A DNA stretch of 64,000 nucleotides from Nitratireductor thuwali. GTDB taxonomy: Bacteria; Pseudomonadota; Alphaproteobacteria; Rhizobiales; Rhizobiaceae. The translations under genes and the position numbers were made by a program. The notes beneath the pieces were generated by a model. It did not search any database and was not told the DNA's origin. It worked only from the letters and a program-made list of their open reading frames with translations. This document shows, piece by piece, positions 36,077 to 43,806 of this stretch; position 1 is the stretch's first letter, and each line of letters begins with the position of its first letter. Location: NCBI RefSeq assembly GCF_036621415.1, contig NZ_CP030941.1:868001-932000 (forward strand). The letters run 5' to 3'.

Positions 36077-36814
36077 TTAGCTTTGAGAGCGGTTCTTGAA
36101 GCGCCAGCTGTCGTTGCCGGTCTCGATGATGTCGCAGTGATGGGTGAGCCGATCGAGCAGTGCCGTGGTCATCTTGGCGTCGCCGAAGACAGTCGGCCAT
36201 TCGCCAAAGGTGAGATTGGTGGTGACGATCACCGATGTCTGCTCATAGAGCCGGCTGATGAGGTGGAACAGGAGCTGCCCGCCGGCCTGAGCGAAAGGCA
36301 GATAGCCAAGTTCATCGAGAATGACGAAGTCCAGGCGACACAGCCGATCGTTGAGCCGCCCCTGGCGCCCGGCCCGGGCCTCGGCCTCGAGCTGGTTGAC
36401 GAGGTCGACGACGTTGAAGAAGCGGCCGCGCGCGCCGTCACGGATGCAGGCGCGGGCGATGGCGACGGCGAGATGGGTCTTGCCGGTTCCGGTGCCGCCG
36501 ACGAGGACGGCGTTGCGCTGATGGGCGAGGAAGTTGCCGCCGGCCAGATCACGCACCAGCGTCTCGTTGATCGGTGTGCCGTCGAAGACGAAGTCCTCGA
36601 TCTCCTTGGCCAGCGGCAGCTTGGCGATCGTCATCTGGTATTTGATCGAGCGCGCCTTCTTCTCGGATATCTCTGCATTGAGCAGGTCGGCGATGATGCG
36701 CTGCGGCTCGTGTTGGCGCTTCACGGCGGTTCGAATGATCTCGTCATAGGCCGCCTTCATGCCGAAGAGCTTCAGCGATCCCATGGTGGCGAGAATGTCG
36801 GTGCGGTCCATCAT
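36077..36814 (-). CDS. istB: IS21 helper ATPase IstB
   Basis: 245 aa AAA+ ATPase that assists IstA in target choice and transposition. Walker A is [18 protein letters not shown], Walker [13 protein letters not shown], and an N-terminal helical region carries [12 protein letters not shown]. The ATG at 36814 overlaps the istA stop. Its C-terminus is complete. Confidence 0.95.
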   Translation of the reverse strand: MMDRTDILATMGSLKLFGMKAAYDEIIRTAVKRQHEPQRIIADLLNAEISEKKARSIKYQMTIAKLPLAKEIEDFVFDGTPINETLVRDLAGGNFLAHQRNAVLVGGTGTGKTHLAVAIARACIRDGARGRFFNVVDLVNQLEAEARAGRQGRLNDRLCRLDFVILDELGYLPFAQAGGQLLFHLISRLYEQTSVIVTTNLTFGEWPTVFGDAKMTTALLDRLTHHCDIIETGNDSWRFKNRSQS

Positions 36815-38310
36815 ACGGCTCTCCTCAATTGATCGTATCGGCTGCAATCTGCCGTGGGTTCATGGTGAAGCTTGAGGCCGGCCGGCGTGGCCATAGTCGG
36901 TGGCCGCGCCGTCTCGCGTCGACGCGCCAGGATGTTGAGGATGACATCGGCCGAGCAGGCACCCTCACGCAACGCTTCTGCGCAGGCGGCTTCCACCGCC
37001 GGCATGCCGTCGCTCAGCACGGCCGACAGAATGCTCACCATCTGCCGGTCTCCGTCGTCAGAACGGGCAAGCTTGCGGCGTATCCGCTCCAGGCTGCTGG
37101 GCAGCATCCAGTCCTTGAAGGGCGCGCCGTTGCGCAGCGCGCCCGGCTTGCGGGCCAGAACCGGCACATAGTGCCAAGGGTCGTAGACGGTCTTGCCGCG
37201 GCCAAAGGCGCGGCGATGCTCGCCGACGATCACCCCATCCTGGCGGATCACGATCCGGTCGGCATAGGCCTGGATCTCCACCGGCCGGCCGAGCGCGCTG
37301 GCCATGACGGAGTATTTGTTGTTGTCGAAGCGCACCAGGCAGGTCTTCGACACCGAGGCCGGCACGGCGTGGAATCCATCGAAGTGGCCGGCATAGGGCA
37401 CCAGGCTTGCCCGTTCAGCCTCGAAGGCTTCCCAGACCGTCTGCTCGGGCCGCTCGGAATGGCGATGCGCCTTGGCAAAGACGACGCACTGGTCGAGCAG
37501 CCAGGCGTTCAACTCCTCATAGTTCCTGAAGCGCAACCGCGGTGTGAAGAAGCGCCGGCGCACCAGCCCGACCTGGTTCTCAACCTGGCCCTTCTCCCAG
37601 CCCGAGGCCGGCGTGCAGGCGACCGGCTCGACAAGATAGTGGCTGCACATCTGCAGGAAGCGGCGGTTGAACTGGCGGTCCTTGCCGACGAAGACGGTCT
37701 CCACCGCCGTCTTCATGTTATCGTAGATGCCGCGCGTGCAGGTGCCCCGGAAGAAGGCAAACGCCCGGTCATGGGCATCGAACACCATCTCCTGCGTCTC
37801 GCGCGGATAGGCCCGCACGAACAGCATCCGACTGTGGCACAGCCGCACATGCGCAACCTTCACCGTGGTCGTCGCACCGCCCAGCACCACGATCTCGTGG
37901 CTCCAGTCGAACTGGTAGGCCTCGCCCGGTGCAAAGCTCAGCGGCACATAGGCGGCGACGGAGGTGCTGCCGCGCTTCTCTTTCCAGGCCTGCGCATGCC
38001 GCCAGACCGAACTGTAGCTGCCCTCATAGCCGAGGCCCCGAAGCTCTTCAAAAACCCGCATCAGGGTCAGCTGCTCACGCGATGGCTTCGCCGCATTGGC
38101 CGACAACAGCCGCTCCAGCTCATCCCGCCAGGCACCCATGCTTGGCATCGGCTGATGTTTGCGCTCGTAGCGAAACTCCGTCGCCTCCGAGCGCACTACC
38201 TTGCGCACCACTTTGCGCGAGACATTCAACTCGCGGCAAATCGCCTTGATGGGCTTCCCATGGACAAAATAGGCACGGCGTATCTTCGCGATCGTTTCCA
38301 CAACCAACAT
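36811..38310 (-). CDS. istA: IS21 transposase IstA
   Basis: 499 aa. An N-terminal helix-turn-helix ([25 protein letters not shown]) binds the ends. The DDE catalytic core follows (first Asp in [14 protein letters not shown], later Asp in [14 protein letters not shown], Glu in [21 protein letters not shown]), and a C-terminal beta-barrel ([25 protein letters not shown]) completes it. Full length for the family. Confidence 0.96.
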   Translation of the reverse strand: MLVVETIAKIRRAYFVHGKPIKAICRELNVSRKVVRKVVRSEATEFRYERKHQPMPSMGAWRDELERLLSANAAKPSREQLTLMRVFEELRGLGYEGSYSSVWRHAQAWKEKRGSTSVAAYVPLSFAPGEAYQFDWSHEIVVLGGATTTVKVAHVRLCHSRMLFVRAYPRETQEMVFDAHDRAFAFFRGTCTRGIYDNMKTAVETVFVGKDRQFNRRFLQMCSHYLVEPVACTPASGWEKGQVENQVGLVRRRFFTPRLRFRNYEELNAWLLDQCVVFAKAHRHSERPEQTVWEAFEAERASLVPYAGHFDGFHAVPASVSKTCLVRFDNNKYSVMASALGRPVEIQAYADRIVIRQDGVIVGEHRRAFGRGKTVYDPWHYVPVLARKPGALRNGAPFKDWMLPSSLERIRRKLARSDDGDRQMVSILSAVLSDGMPAVEAACAEALREGACSADVILNILARRRETARPPTMATPAGLKLHHEPTADCSRYDQLRRAV

Positions 38311-38528
38311 CCAAAAACAAATGCCTCCGATGACAATCGGAGGCAGTCTGATGCCCCTGTGTCTCAGGGGTCCCTTTTGGATAAAAATTACCCCTCAAAC
38401 GGGGTCCCTATTCCATGAAAAATCACAGTGCTGTGGCGGCACCCGTCCACGGCGCCGCGCAGCCAGTGCGCTATTCCCGCGCATCGGGCTGTGCACCCGA
38501 TAGCCCGTAGAAGGGAGGAATCACACTG

Positions 38529-38804
38529 ATGTTTCGCTTTCCCCTAAAGGAAGAAGATGGCTGGGGCGGGTTCAGCCGGCTGGAGCCGCGTTCTGCCGCG
38601 GGAGGTGCGTCGCGGGACAATGCCAGGTTCGTTGCGATCCTCGCTCCAGACGAAAGCTGGTCGGCGTTCGACTGCATCGCGGAATGTCCCGCCGAATTGA
38701 ACGGGCAGTGCCTCATCGGCCTGTCGCGCGAGGGAGCCACCGCCACGGCGAAGCGGCTGAACGATCGCCTGCGACGGTTCGGTGGTTGGGAGACGGCGAG
38801 ATGA
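38529..38804 (+). CDS. Small protein of unknown function, coupled to the HELVHH protein
   Basis: 91 aa, unrecognised. It is globular with no signal peptide: MFRFPLKEEDGWGGFSRLEPR, then a FVAILAPDESWSAFDCIAECP central part and a basic helical end. The ATG at 38529 follows GGGAGGA. Its stop overlaps the start of the next gene (ATGA), so the two proteins are translationally coupled and may work together. Confidence 0.65.
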   Translation: MFRFPLKEEDGWGGFSRLEPRSAAGGASRDNARFVAILAPDESWSAFDCIAECPAELNGQCLIGLSREGATATAKRLNDRLRRFGGWETAR

Positions 38805-39220
38805 ACGAGCTGGTCGTCGCCGTCTCCCTCTGGCTCTCGGCTCTTTATGGGCTGCCTGAGATGGAGGCGCCTCCGCGCGTGCGTTTCCTGGAGCCGCGCC
38901 AGGTTGCGGCGGTGCGCTACGGCCGTGCCGACATCGTCCATGCCGACGAAGTGGTTGCCGTCTACGAGCCGCTGACGCGTACCATTGTCCTTTCGGACAG
39001 ATGGCGCGCCGATGATGTCGCCGATCTGTCGGTGTTGGTCCACGAGCTGGTGCACCATCTCCAACGCCAGGTGGGTGCCGAGCATCGCTGCCCGGAGGAG
39101 GGCGAGGCGCTTGCCTACGAGGCGCAAGAGCGCTGGCTCGGCCAGTTCGGCACGTCGCTGGAAGCCGCCTTCGGAATCGACGCCTTCACACTCGCGATGC
39201 GGACCAAGTGCCTGTGGTGA
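38801..39220 (+). CDS. DUF6647-like putative zinc-metallopeptidase (HELVHH)
   Basis: 139 aa. The hydrophobic N-terminus (NELVVAVSLWLSALYGL) may be a signal or anchor. The core holds DVADLSVLVHELVHHLQRQVG (HExxH near residue 80) followed by a Cys (HRCPEEGEALAYEAQERWL) with a downstream Glu suited as third zinc ligand, and a second Cys at the C-terminus (MRTKCLW) that may form a disulfide. From memory this corresponds to DUF6647; its function is unknown. It is coupled to the 91-aa gene upstream. Confidence 0.75.
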   Translation: MNELVVAVSLWLSALYGLPEMEAPPRVRFLEPRQVAAVRYGRADIVHADEVVAVYEPLTRTIVLSDRWRADDVADLSVLVHELVHHLQRQVGAEHRCPEEGEALAYEAQERWLGQFGTSLEAAFGIDAFTLAMRTKCLW

Positions 39221-39429
39221 GTGGATTGTTTTGGGCGATGATCTACTGCACGGACCAACGGCATGCCTTACCCGAATGTCCAGTCTGGAAGCTCCACCGC
39301 CAGAAGCTGCCGGTCGGCAAAACGGCCCCTGTTACCTCTCGAACATTCTTTCTTTGGCCAATTCTGGCTGAAGGAGAATAGAAATGGAGTGGGCTGGCCA
39401 GCCTGGAATGCCGGTCGCAAGGTCGGGGT

Positions 39430-39590
39430 GAAGATGCCCCTGAAACAGCGGCAGATATGGACGATCCGTTTTCTCCTCGACAGGGAAAGAGATCGGGCCG
39501 CTGGTCACTGGTCCGGAAACCTCGCCGCGATTCAGATCTTGTGGGGCACACCAAGATCGAGAACACGGACAGGTAGCCGGGTCGGACTAA
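39430..39590 (+). pseudogene. Remnant of a phage-type tyrosine integrase
   Basis: A short frame starting KMPLKQRQIWTIRFLLDRERD matches the beginning of a widespread tyrosine-recombinase family. Only about 20 residues later LAAIQIL appears, and in a shifted frame GHTKIENT follows, which is the C-terminal box of the same family. Most of the middle is missing and a frameshift is present, so it is dead. Confidence 0.6.
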
Positions 39591-40474
39591 TTCGCCCAGC
39601 AGTGCTTCAGGAAGGTGGTTTGATCCCGGACCAGACGTTGTCGAATTGCCTCTTCATAGAAGTCAAAGTGAGTGCAAGGGTATATGAGGACTTCGGCATG
39701 CGGCGCGGCGTCGGCGATCTGTTGCCCGAGATGTGGCGGCGTGTGCTCGTCACGCTCAGCCAGGCAGACCAGGATCGGCATCCTCAGACGATGGGCGCTC
39801 TTGGAAGGCCGATACCAGATCGCCATGTCGAGGATGACGCGCGGAGCGACCTTGTTCTGCCAGTGCGTGCCCTGGAGCGAGGCGATGATCGCCTCCGCCC
39901 GGTCCGTCGCGATGACGGCGAGGTCATCTGAGCGCCCGACGACCGTTACATAGAGCGGCTGCAGGCCGAGCCATCCGCGAACACGATCCTTCACCGCAGC
40001 CCACAGGAGCGACAGGTTGTCTCGGGCCGATCGCCCCTCGACTTTGTCGGGAAATCCGTTGAAGGGCACCTGTGCCACCACGGCCGAGATTTCTTCGTCC
40101 TGTGCCGCCACTTCGACCACGTGCGCTCCGCTCAGTGAACTTCCCCAGATGGCTATGCGGTGGCGATCGATGGCCTCAAGGCCTCTCACAAACTCGATCG
40201 CGGCTCTCCAGTCTGCCTGCTGCTTGTGAATGTCGACGACCTGCCGCACCGCCCCGCCACTTTCGCCGAAGCCGCGATAGTCGAACGTGAAGGCTGCGAT
40301 CCCATTGCCGGCGAAATTGCGTGCTGTGCGGGCGAGCGAGCCCTGCTGGGTGCCGCTGAACCCGTGCGCCATGATCACAACTGGATATGGCGCAGCGGTA
40401 TTGGCCGGCTCATAGAGATGGCCGACGCATTCGGTTCCTTCGACGACGAACCTTATTGCTCTGGGTGCTAGCAT
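39587..40474 (-). CDS. Alpha/beta hydrolase (dienelactone-hydrolase-like)
   Basis: 295 aa. Oxyanion region VIMAHGFSGTQQG, nucleophile elbow IWGSSLSGAHVVEVA (Ser near residue 113), acid after VCLAERDEHTPP, and catalytic His in YPCTHFDFYEEA. No signal peptide. It follows the FAD monooxygenase on the same strand by 30 bases, so the two form a unit divergent from a TetR regulator. Joint hydroxylation and hydrolysis of an aromatic or ester compound is plausible. Confidence 0.87.
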   Translation of the reverse strand: MLAPRAIRFVVEGTECVGHLYEPANTAAPYPVVIMAHGFSGTQQGSLARTARNFAGNGIAAFTFDYRGFGESGGAVRQVVDIHKQQADWRAAIEFVRGLEAIDRHRIAIWGSSLSGAHVVEVAAQDEEISAVVAQVPFNGFPDKVEGRSARDNLSLLWAAVKDRVRGWLGLQPLYVTVVGRSDDLAVIATDRAEAIIASLQGTHWQNKVAPRVILDMAIWYRPSKSAHRLRMPILVCLAERDEHTPPHLGQQIADAAPHAEVLIYPCTHFDFYEEAIRQRLVRDQTTFLKHCWAN

Positions 40475-40504
40475 GACTGTCTCCTTCGAGGCCCCGCGCC
40501 GGAT

Positions 40505-41650
40505 TCAGTTGAACCCGGCCAGTGTCCTCGCCGCATAGCGGCGAACCTGGGGAAGCGAAGCTGCCGTCGCGATCAGCCTGTTGCGGGCCCATCTCGCCGT
40601 GGGATTGGCCATGGTGGCGACGCGGGTGAGGCGGTCGGTCATCTCCAGGACCTCGGCCGCGGCCGCTCGCCGCTCCGTTGCGTAGGCGTCGAGTGCAGAG
40701 CTGGATCCGGCGCGCAGAGCCTCGGCCAGGGCCTCGCTCAAAACCGCCGCATCGCGGAGCCCCAGATTCATCCCCTGACCGCCAGCCGGACTGTGGACAT
40801 GAGCTGCGTCGCCGACGAGCAGCACCGGTCCCTTGCGAAGCCGCTCGGCAAGCTTGTGGTGAACCTGGAAGCGGGAGCCCCAGAGAACTTCGCCCACGCG
40901 CGGACCAGATCGCGGCCCGCGGGAATCGATCACCTTCTGGACATCTGCGATGGTCGGCACGGAGGGCGCGCCGGGCAGCTGCGCGACGACGCGGTAACGA
41001 TCCCGCGACATAGGCGCGACGACGAGTGTTCCCGCTTCCGAGAAGAACAAGGTCACCTCGTCCTTGGCGATCGGCCACTCCATCCTGACGTCGGCCAGCA
41101 GGAAGGAGCCGTAGGAGTCCCCCGGAAACGCTATGCCGGCCTGGCCACGCACGCTGCTCTTCTCGCCATCGGCCCCCACGACGTAGCGTGCTTCGATCAC
41201 CTTCTCGCCGGATCCGGTCGCGCACTTGGCCCGTACGCCGTCGTTGATAGCTTCGAAACCCGTGAGTCGCACAGGTCTTTGGATCGCATGACCCTGTGCG
41301 GACAAACGATCGATCAGGATCCGCTCGCTCTCATCCTGTGGAATCATGAGTGCATAGGGGGTGGGAGATGGAAGTCCCGCGAAATCAACATGGAGCAGAA
41401 CTGAGTCCCGATCGCGGATCCTGAAGTTCGGTACCTTGATGCCCTGCTCGATGAGCAGATCCGCGACTCCGAGTTCTCTCAGGCTCTCCAGCGTCGCAGA
41501 ATGGATTACAGCTGCGCGGGAGGTGTTCTGCGCCTCCGGCAGGGCGTCGACGATCAGGAAATCGACGCCGCGCTGCGCAAGCCCGATGGCCGTGGCCAGT
41601 CCCGCCGGACCGGCGCCGACGATGAGGACGTCCGTGGAGGTGACAGTCAT
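40505..41650 (-). CDS. FAD-dependent aromatic-ring-type monooxygenase
   Basis: 381 aa, group A flavoprotein monooxygenase (UbiH/PHBH-like). The dinucleotide motif is VLIVGAGPAGLATAIGLAQRGVDFLIVD (8-35), the DG motif YVVGADGEKSSVRGQAG is near residue 157, and the GD motif VLLVGDAAHVHSPAGGQGMNLGLRDA near 280. These enzymes hydroxylate aromatic substrates with NAD(P)H and oxygen. Its start is 89 bases from the TetR gene, with a perfect 16-bp palindrome between, so it is probably under TetR control. Confidence 0.88.
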   Translation of the reverse strand: MTVTSTDVLIVGAGPAGLATAIGLAQRGVDFLIVDALPEAQNTSRAAVIHSATLESLRELGVADLLIEQGIKVPNFRIRDRDSVLLHVDFAGLPSPTPYALMIPQDESERILIDRLSAQGHAIQRPVRLTGFEAINDGVRAKCATGSGEKVIEARYVVGADGEKSSVRGQAGIAFPGDSYGSFLLADVRMEWPIAKDEVTLFFSEAGTLVVAPMSRDRYRVVAQLPGAPSVPTIADVQKVIDSRGPRSGPRVGEVLWGSRFQVHHKLAERLRKGPVLLVGDAAHVHSPAGGQGMNLGLRDAAVLSEALAEALRAGSSSALDAYATERRAAAAEVLEMTDRLTRVATMANPTARWARNRLIATAASLPQVRRYAARTLAGFN

Positions 41651-41671
41651 TGCAAGAATCCTTCAGTTACT

Positions 41672-41687
41672 GTAAACACGTGTTTAC
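41672..41687. promoter_or_regulatory. Perfect 16-bp palindrome, candidate TetR operator
   Basis: GTAAACACGTGTTTAC lies 21 bases upstream of the monooxygenase start, in the divergent region shared with the TetR gene. A related copy, GTCAACACGCATTTAC (three mismatches), is at 41709-41724, 37 bases away centre to centre. Both sit where promoters of the two genes must be. Confidence 0.75.
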
Positions 41688-41708
41688 TTAGCGATTGTGA
41701 GGCCGTAA

Positions 41709-41724
41709 GTCAACACGCATTTAC
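41709..41724. promoter_or_regulatory. Second, degenerate copy of the TetR operator
   Basis: GTCAACACGCATTTAC, 14 bases before the TetR start, differs from the perfect palindrome at three positions. It probably mediates autoregulation. Confidence 0.55.
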
Positions 41725-41738
41725 ATAGGAGCTTGCAT

Positions 41739-42296
41739 ATGGCGCGAGATGCTCAGGCGACGCGGGAGCGGCTTGTCATGGCCGCACGTAAAGCGTTCTC
41801 GATCCACGGCTTCGAGCGCACGACGGTCCGCGAGATAGCGGCCGACGCCGGTGTGAATCCGGCGCTGATCAACCGCTACTTCGGTGGTAAGGAGCAGTTG
41901 TTAGCTGAAGCCGTGTCGATCGACCTCGCGCTGCCGGACCTGTCGCAGGCGGATAGAAGCGAACTCGGAAAGACCCTTGTGGCCCATTTCTTTCAGCGCT
42001 GGGAGGGGCGGCAGGATGGCGATCTTCTGAGGGTTCTGATACGGACCGCGGCGACGAACCAGGACGCTGCCAGCCGCATCCGTACCATATTGGCGGACCA
42101 GGTCGGCACCATGGTTGCACGCGTGGCAGGCCCAGAACGCGCTCGCGAACGCGCCTGTCTGATCGCAACGCAGATTCTCGGCCTCGCCTATGCACGCTAT
42201 GTCCTCGGCCTTTCGAGCGATGATCTGCCGCACGCCACAGCTCTGGTCATGATCGGCGGCACGCTCCAGCGCTACCTCGTCGAAGAACTGCCGTAG
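41739..42296 (+). CDS. TetR-family regulator
   Basis: 185 aa. The N-terminal helix-turn-helix (TRERLVMAARKAFSIHGFERTTVREIAADAGVNPALINRYFGGKE, about 10-52) is followed by a ligand-binding helical domain like TetR_C. The ATG at 41739 follows AGGAG. It is divergent from the monooxygenase/hydrolase unit and the shared region holds two operator-like palindromes, so it very likely represses that unit and itself. Confidence 0.9.
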   Translation: MARDAQATRERLVMAARKAFSIHGFERTTVREIAADAGVNPALINRYFGGKEQLLAEAVSIDLALPDLSQADRSELGKTLVAHFFQRWEGRQDGDLLRVLIRTAATNQDAASRIRTILADQVGTMVARVAGPERARERACLIATQILGLAYARYVLGLSSDDLPHATALVMIGGTLQRYLVEELP

Positions 42297-42836
42297 CGCC
42301 AGGACGCACCCCATCGCCTATTGGTTCGCAGAACGACATCTCGCGGTTTCTTGCGGTTGCCAGACCGTTTCGTCACGTCAAGAGGGCCGGCGGAAATGTC
42401 TGCCATCGTGGATGGTTATTCGATGCGGGCTGCAGCACATGTTTGCCGCTGGCATTGGCGGCCCGCATCGAAAACCTCCACGTATGGCGAACGGCAGCTA
42501 TCCCATGATCATTTTCCAAAACCAGTCGGTCTGGAATCGTGAAGAGTTTCGGGCGCCGGCAGGCGTACGAAAGTCCCCGAGGAAGGAACCCGCGGGCCAC
42601 AGTCAATGACCATGGGGATTTCGATTTTCAGCCGGTGTCGGCGGTGGCGCGACCGCCGTCGGGAATCACCGGGATGGATACGGACAGGCCGCTTCGTTGC
42701 GCCGCCGCGCGGTGTTGTCGGACCTGTGCGCGGAAAGGCGCGGCTCTGTCGGGCTCGCTGATCACGATAGACGCGCGTGGGTCTGCTGCCGGAGGCTGAA
42801 TGCCTGCGGTGGTAGGTTGGATCATGGCATGCCGGG
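42297..42836. other. Gene-free stretch with one inverted repeat and probable IS91-end DNA
   Basis: 540 bases without a supported gene. A perfect 10-bp inverted repeat CGATGCGGGC/GCCCGCATCG (42421-42430 and 42461-42470, 30-base loop) is present. The right part, next to the IS91 transposase remnant, is probably the downstream end of that element; no complete end was identified. Confidence 0.4.
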
Positions 42837-43148
42837 TCATGGAGCGTTTTCCCGGTTCGTCGCCGATGTGTCCGGCGGTCCGCGCGGCTGCCTCCATCGT
42901 TCGAATACCTCGATGACGACCATGCGTCCGCCACAGCAGGCGCATGGCGGCCGGAAGTCCTCCGGCTCGGCAGGGTTGTCGTCATCGGGCGGCGCGGCGA
43001 CGTTCAGCAGTTCGCGCGCCAGCGCGAGGCTGGCCTTGCGGGCGGAGCCGGCGAGCAGGCCGTAGTGCCTGATGCGATGGAAGCCGCGCGGCAGGACATG
43101 CAGCAGGAAGCGGCGGATGAACTCGTCGGTGGCGAGCGTCATCACTTG
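42837..43148 (-). pseudogene. IS91-family transposase, C-terminal remnant
   Basis: The minus-strand frame reads VMTLATDEFIRRFLLHVLPRGFHRIRHYGLLAG, then a linker and a PPCACCGGRMVVIEVF zinc-binding end, the typical C-terminus of IS91 Y2 transposases. The N-terminal catalytic part (HUH and Tyr) is missing: upstream in the same frame the sequence changes to unrelated DNA that is antisense to the SIR2-like remnant. The two broken genes therefore meet at about 43150. Confidence 0.8.
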
Positions 43149-43218
43149 CCGCCGCTCCGCACCGTCGACGTTACAAAACCCATAGTCCGCAACATCAGTA
43201 AATTCGAGCGTTTGAGTA

Positions 43219-43665
43219 TTGACCGCTAGCGTTCTCAAACTCGTTGGGCGATTTGGTTCTTCACCGTGTTTTGGGTCTATGGCCATCAACGAGGGATCGA
43301 GGCCGTTTCCTTCGGTCGCCCAGCGGGATGGCACCTGCCGTCTAATCACCGCCAACTTTGACAGGCTGTTCATAAAGGCGGCGAAGAAGCTGGTGCCGGT
43401 CAACGTTGACAGCGCGCCAAAGCTCCCCGTTCCGAAGGCAGATCGCTGGGACAGTATTTTGCACTTGCACGGGCTTTTGCCGGCCAAGCCCAACAACCTA
43501 GAATAGGGCAACTTGGCCCTCACCTCTGCTGACTTTGGTGAAGCCTATGTAACCGATAGCTACTGCAGTCGCTTCATTGTGGAACTGCTGAGAAATTTTA
43601 CGGTTGTTTTCATTGGATACAGCCTATCGCCGCCGTGGCAGCGGCCCTTCAAAAGTGCGAGCCGC
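43219..43665 (+). pseudogene. SIR2-like protein remnant (defence-type)
   Basis: The plus-strand frame reads CRLITANFDRLFIKAAKKL, VPKADRWDSILHLHGLLPAKP, then after one in-frame TAG (43504-43506) continues ALTSADFGEAYVTDSYCSRF and FTVVFIGYSLS. The blocks TxNFDRLF, LHG and the VFIGYS strand are the NAD-binding core of SIR2-family proteins found in anti-phage systems. The start, a nonsense codon and the rest of the protein after about residue 140 are missing, so it is a pseudogene. Confidence 0.7.
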
Positions 43666-43806
43666 CGGCGCCGGAGCCTCTTGTGAACGTTCGCTTTCGC
43701 AGGTTGGCCCCTGAACGCGGATGAGAACTGAACACCAGGGTCGGCCTTTACTGCTTCTGCCTTCGCGACCGCCCGAGCAGAGTGCCAACCCGGCAACACC
43801 TCGGCA

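Larger units (their letters stand above)
35957..38408. mobile_element. IS21-family insertion sequence
   Basis: It carries istA and istB on the minus strand, overlapping by four bases. The ends share GGGACCCCGTTT (35957-35968, inverted at 38397-38408) and a second, inner 16-base repeat TCCAAAAGGGACCCCT (35974-35989, inverted at 38366-38381). Multiple terminal repeats are typical of IS21. True tips may extend a few bases further (TGAT occurs outside both ends), and I could not fix a target duplication. Both genes are full length, so the element looks active. Confidence 0.88.

Noticed and set aside
43219..43506. Intact 95-aa gene in place of the SIR2-like remnant
   Set aside because: The family similarity continues in the same frame after the TAG, and the N-terminus lacks the first SIR2 block, so it is a broken gene and not a small complete one.
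42837..43523. 228-aa intact protein on the minus strand
   Set aside because: Only the last 110 residues or so match IS91 transposases; the rest is antisense to the SIR2-like remnant, so the long frame is a chimera of two fragments.
33537..43806. Right-hand attachment site of the tRNA-Met element
   Set aside because: I looked for a second copy of the tRNA 3' end (TTCGAGTCCCTCCTCCGC) in the window and saw none, so no boundary is claimed.
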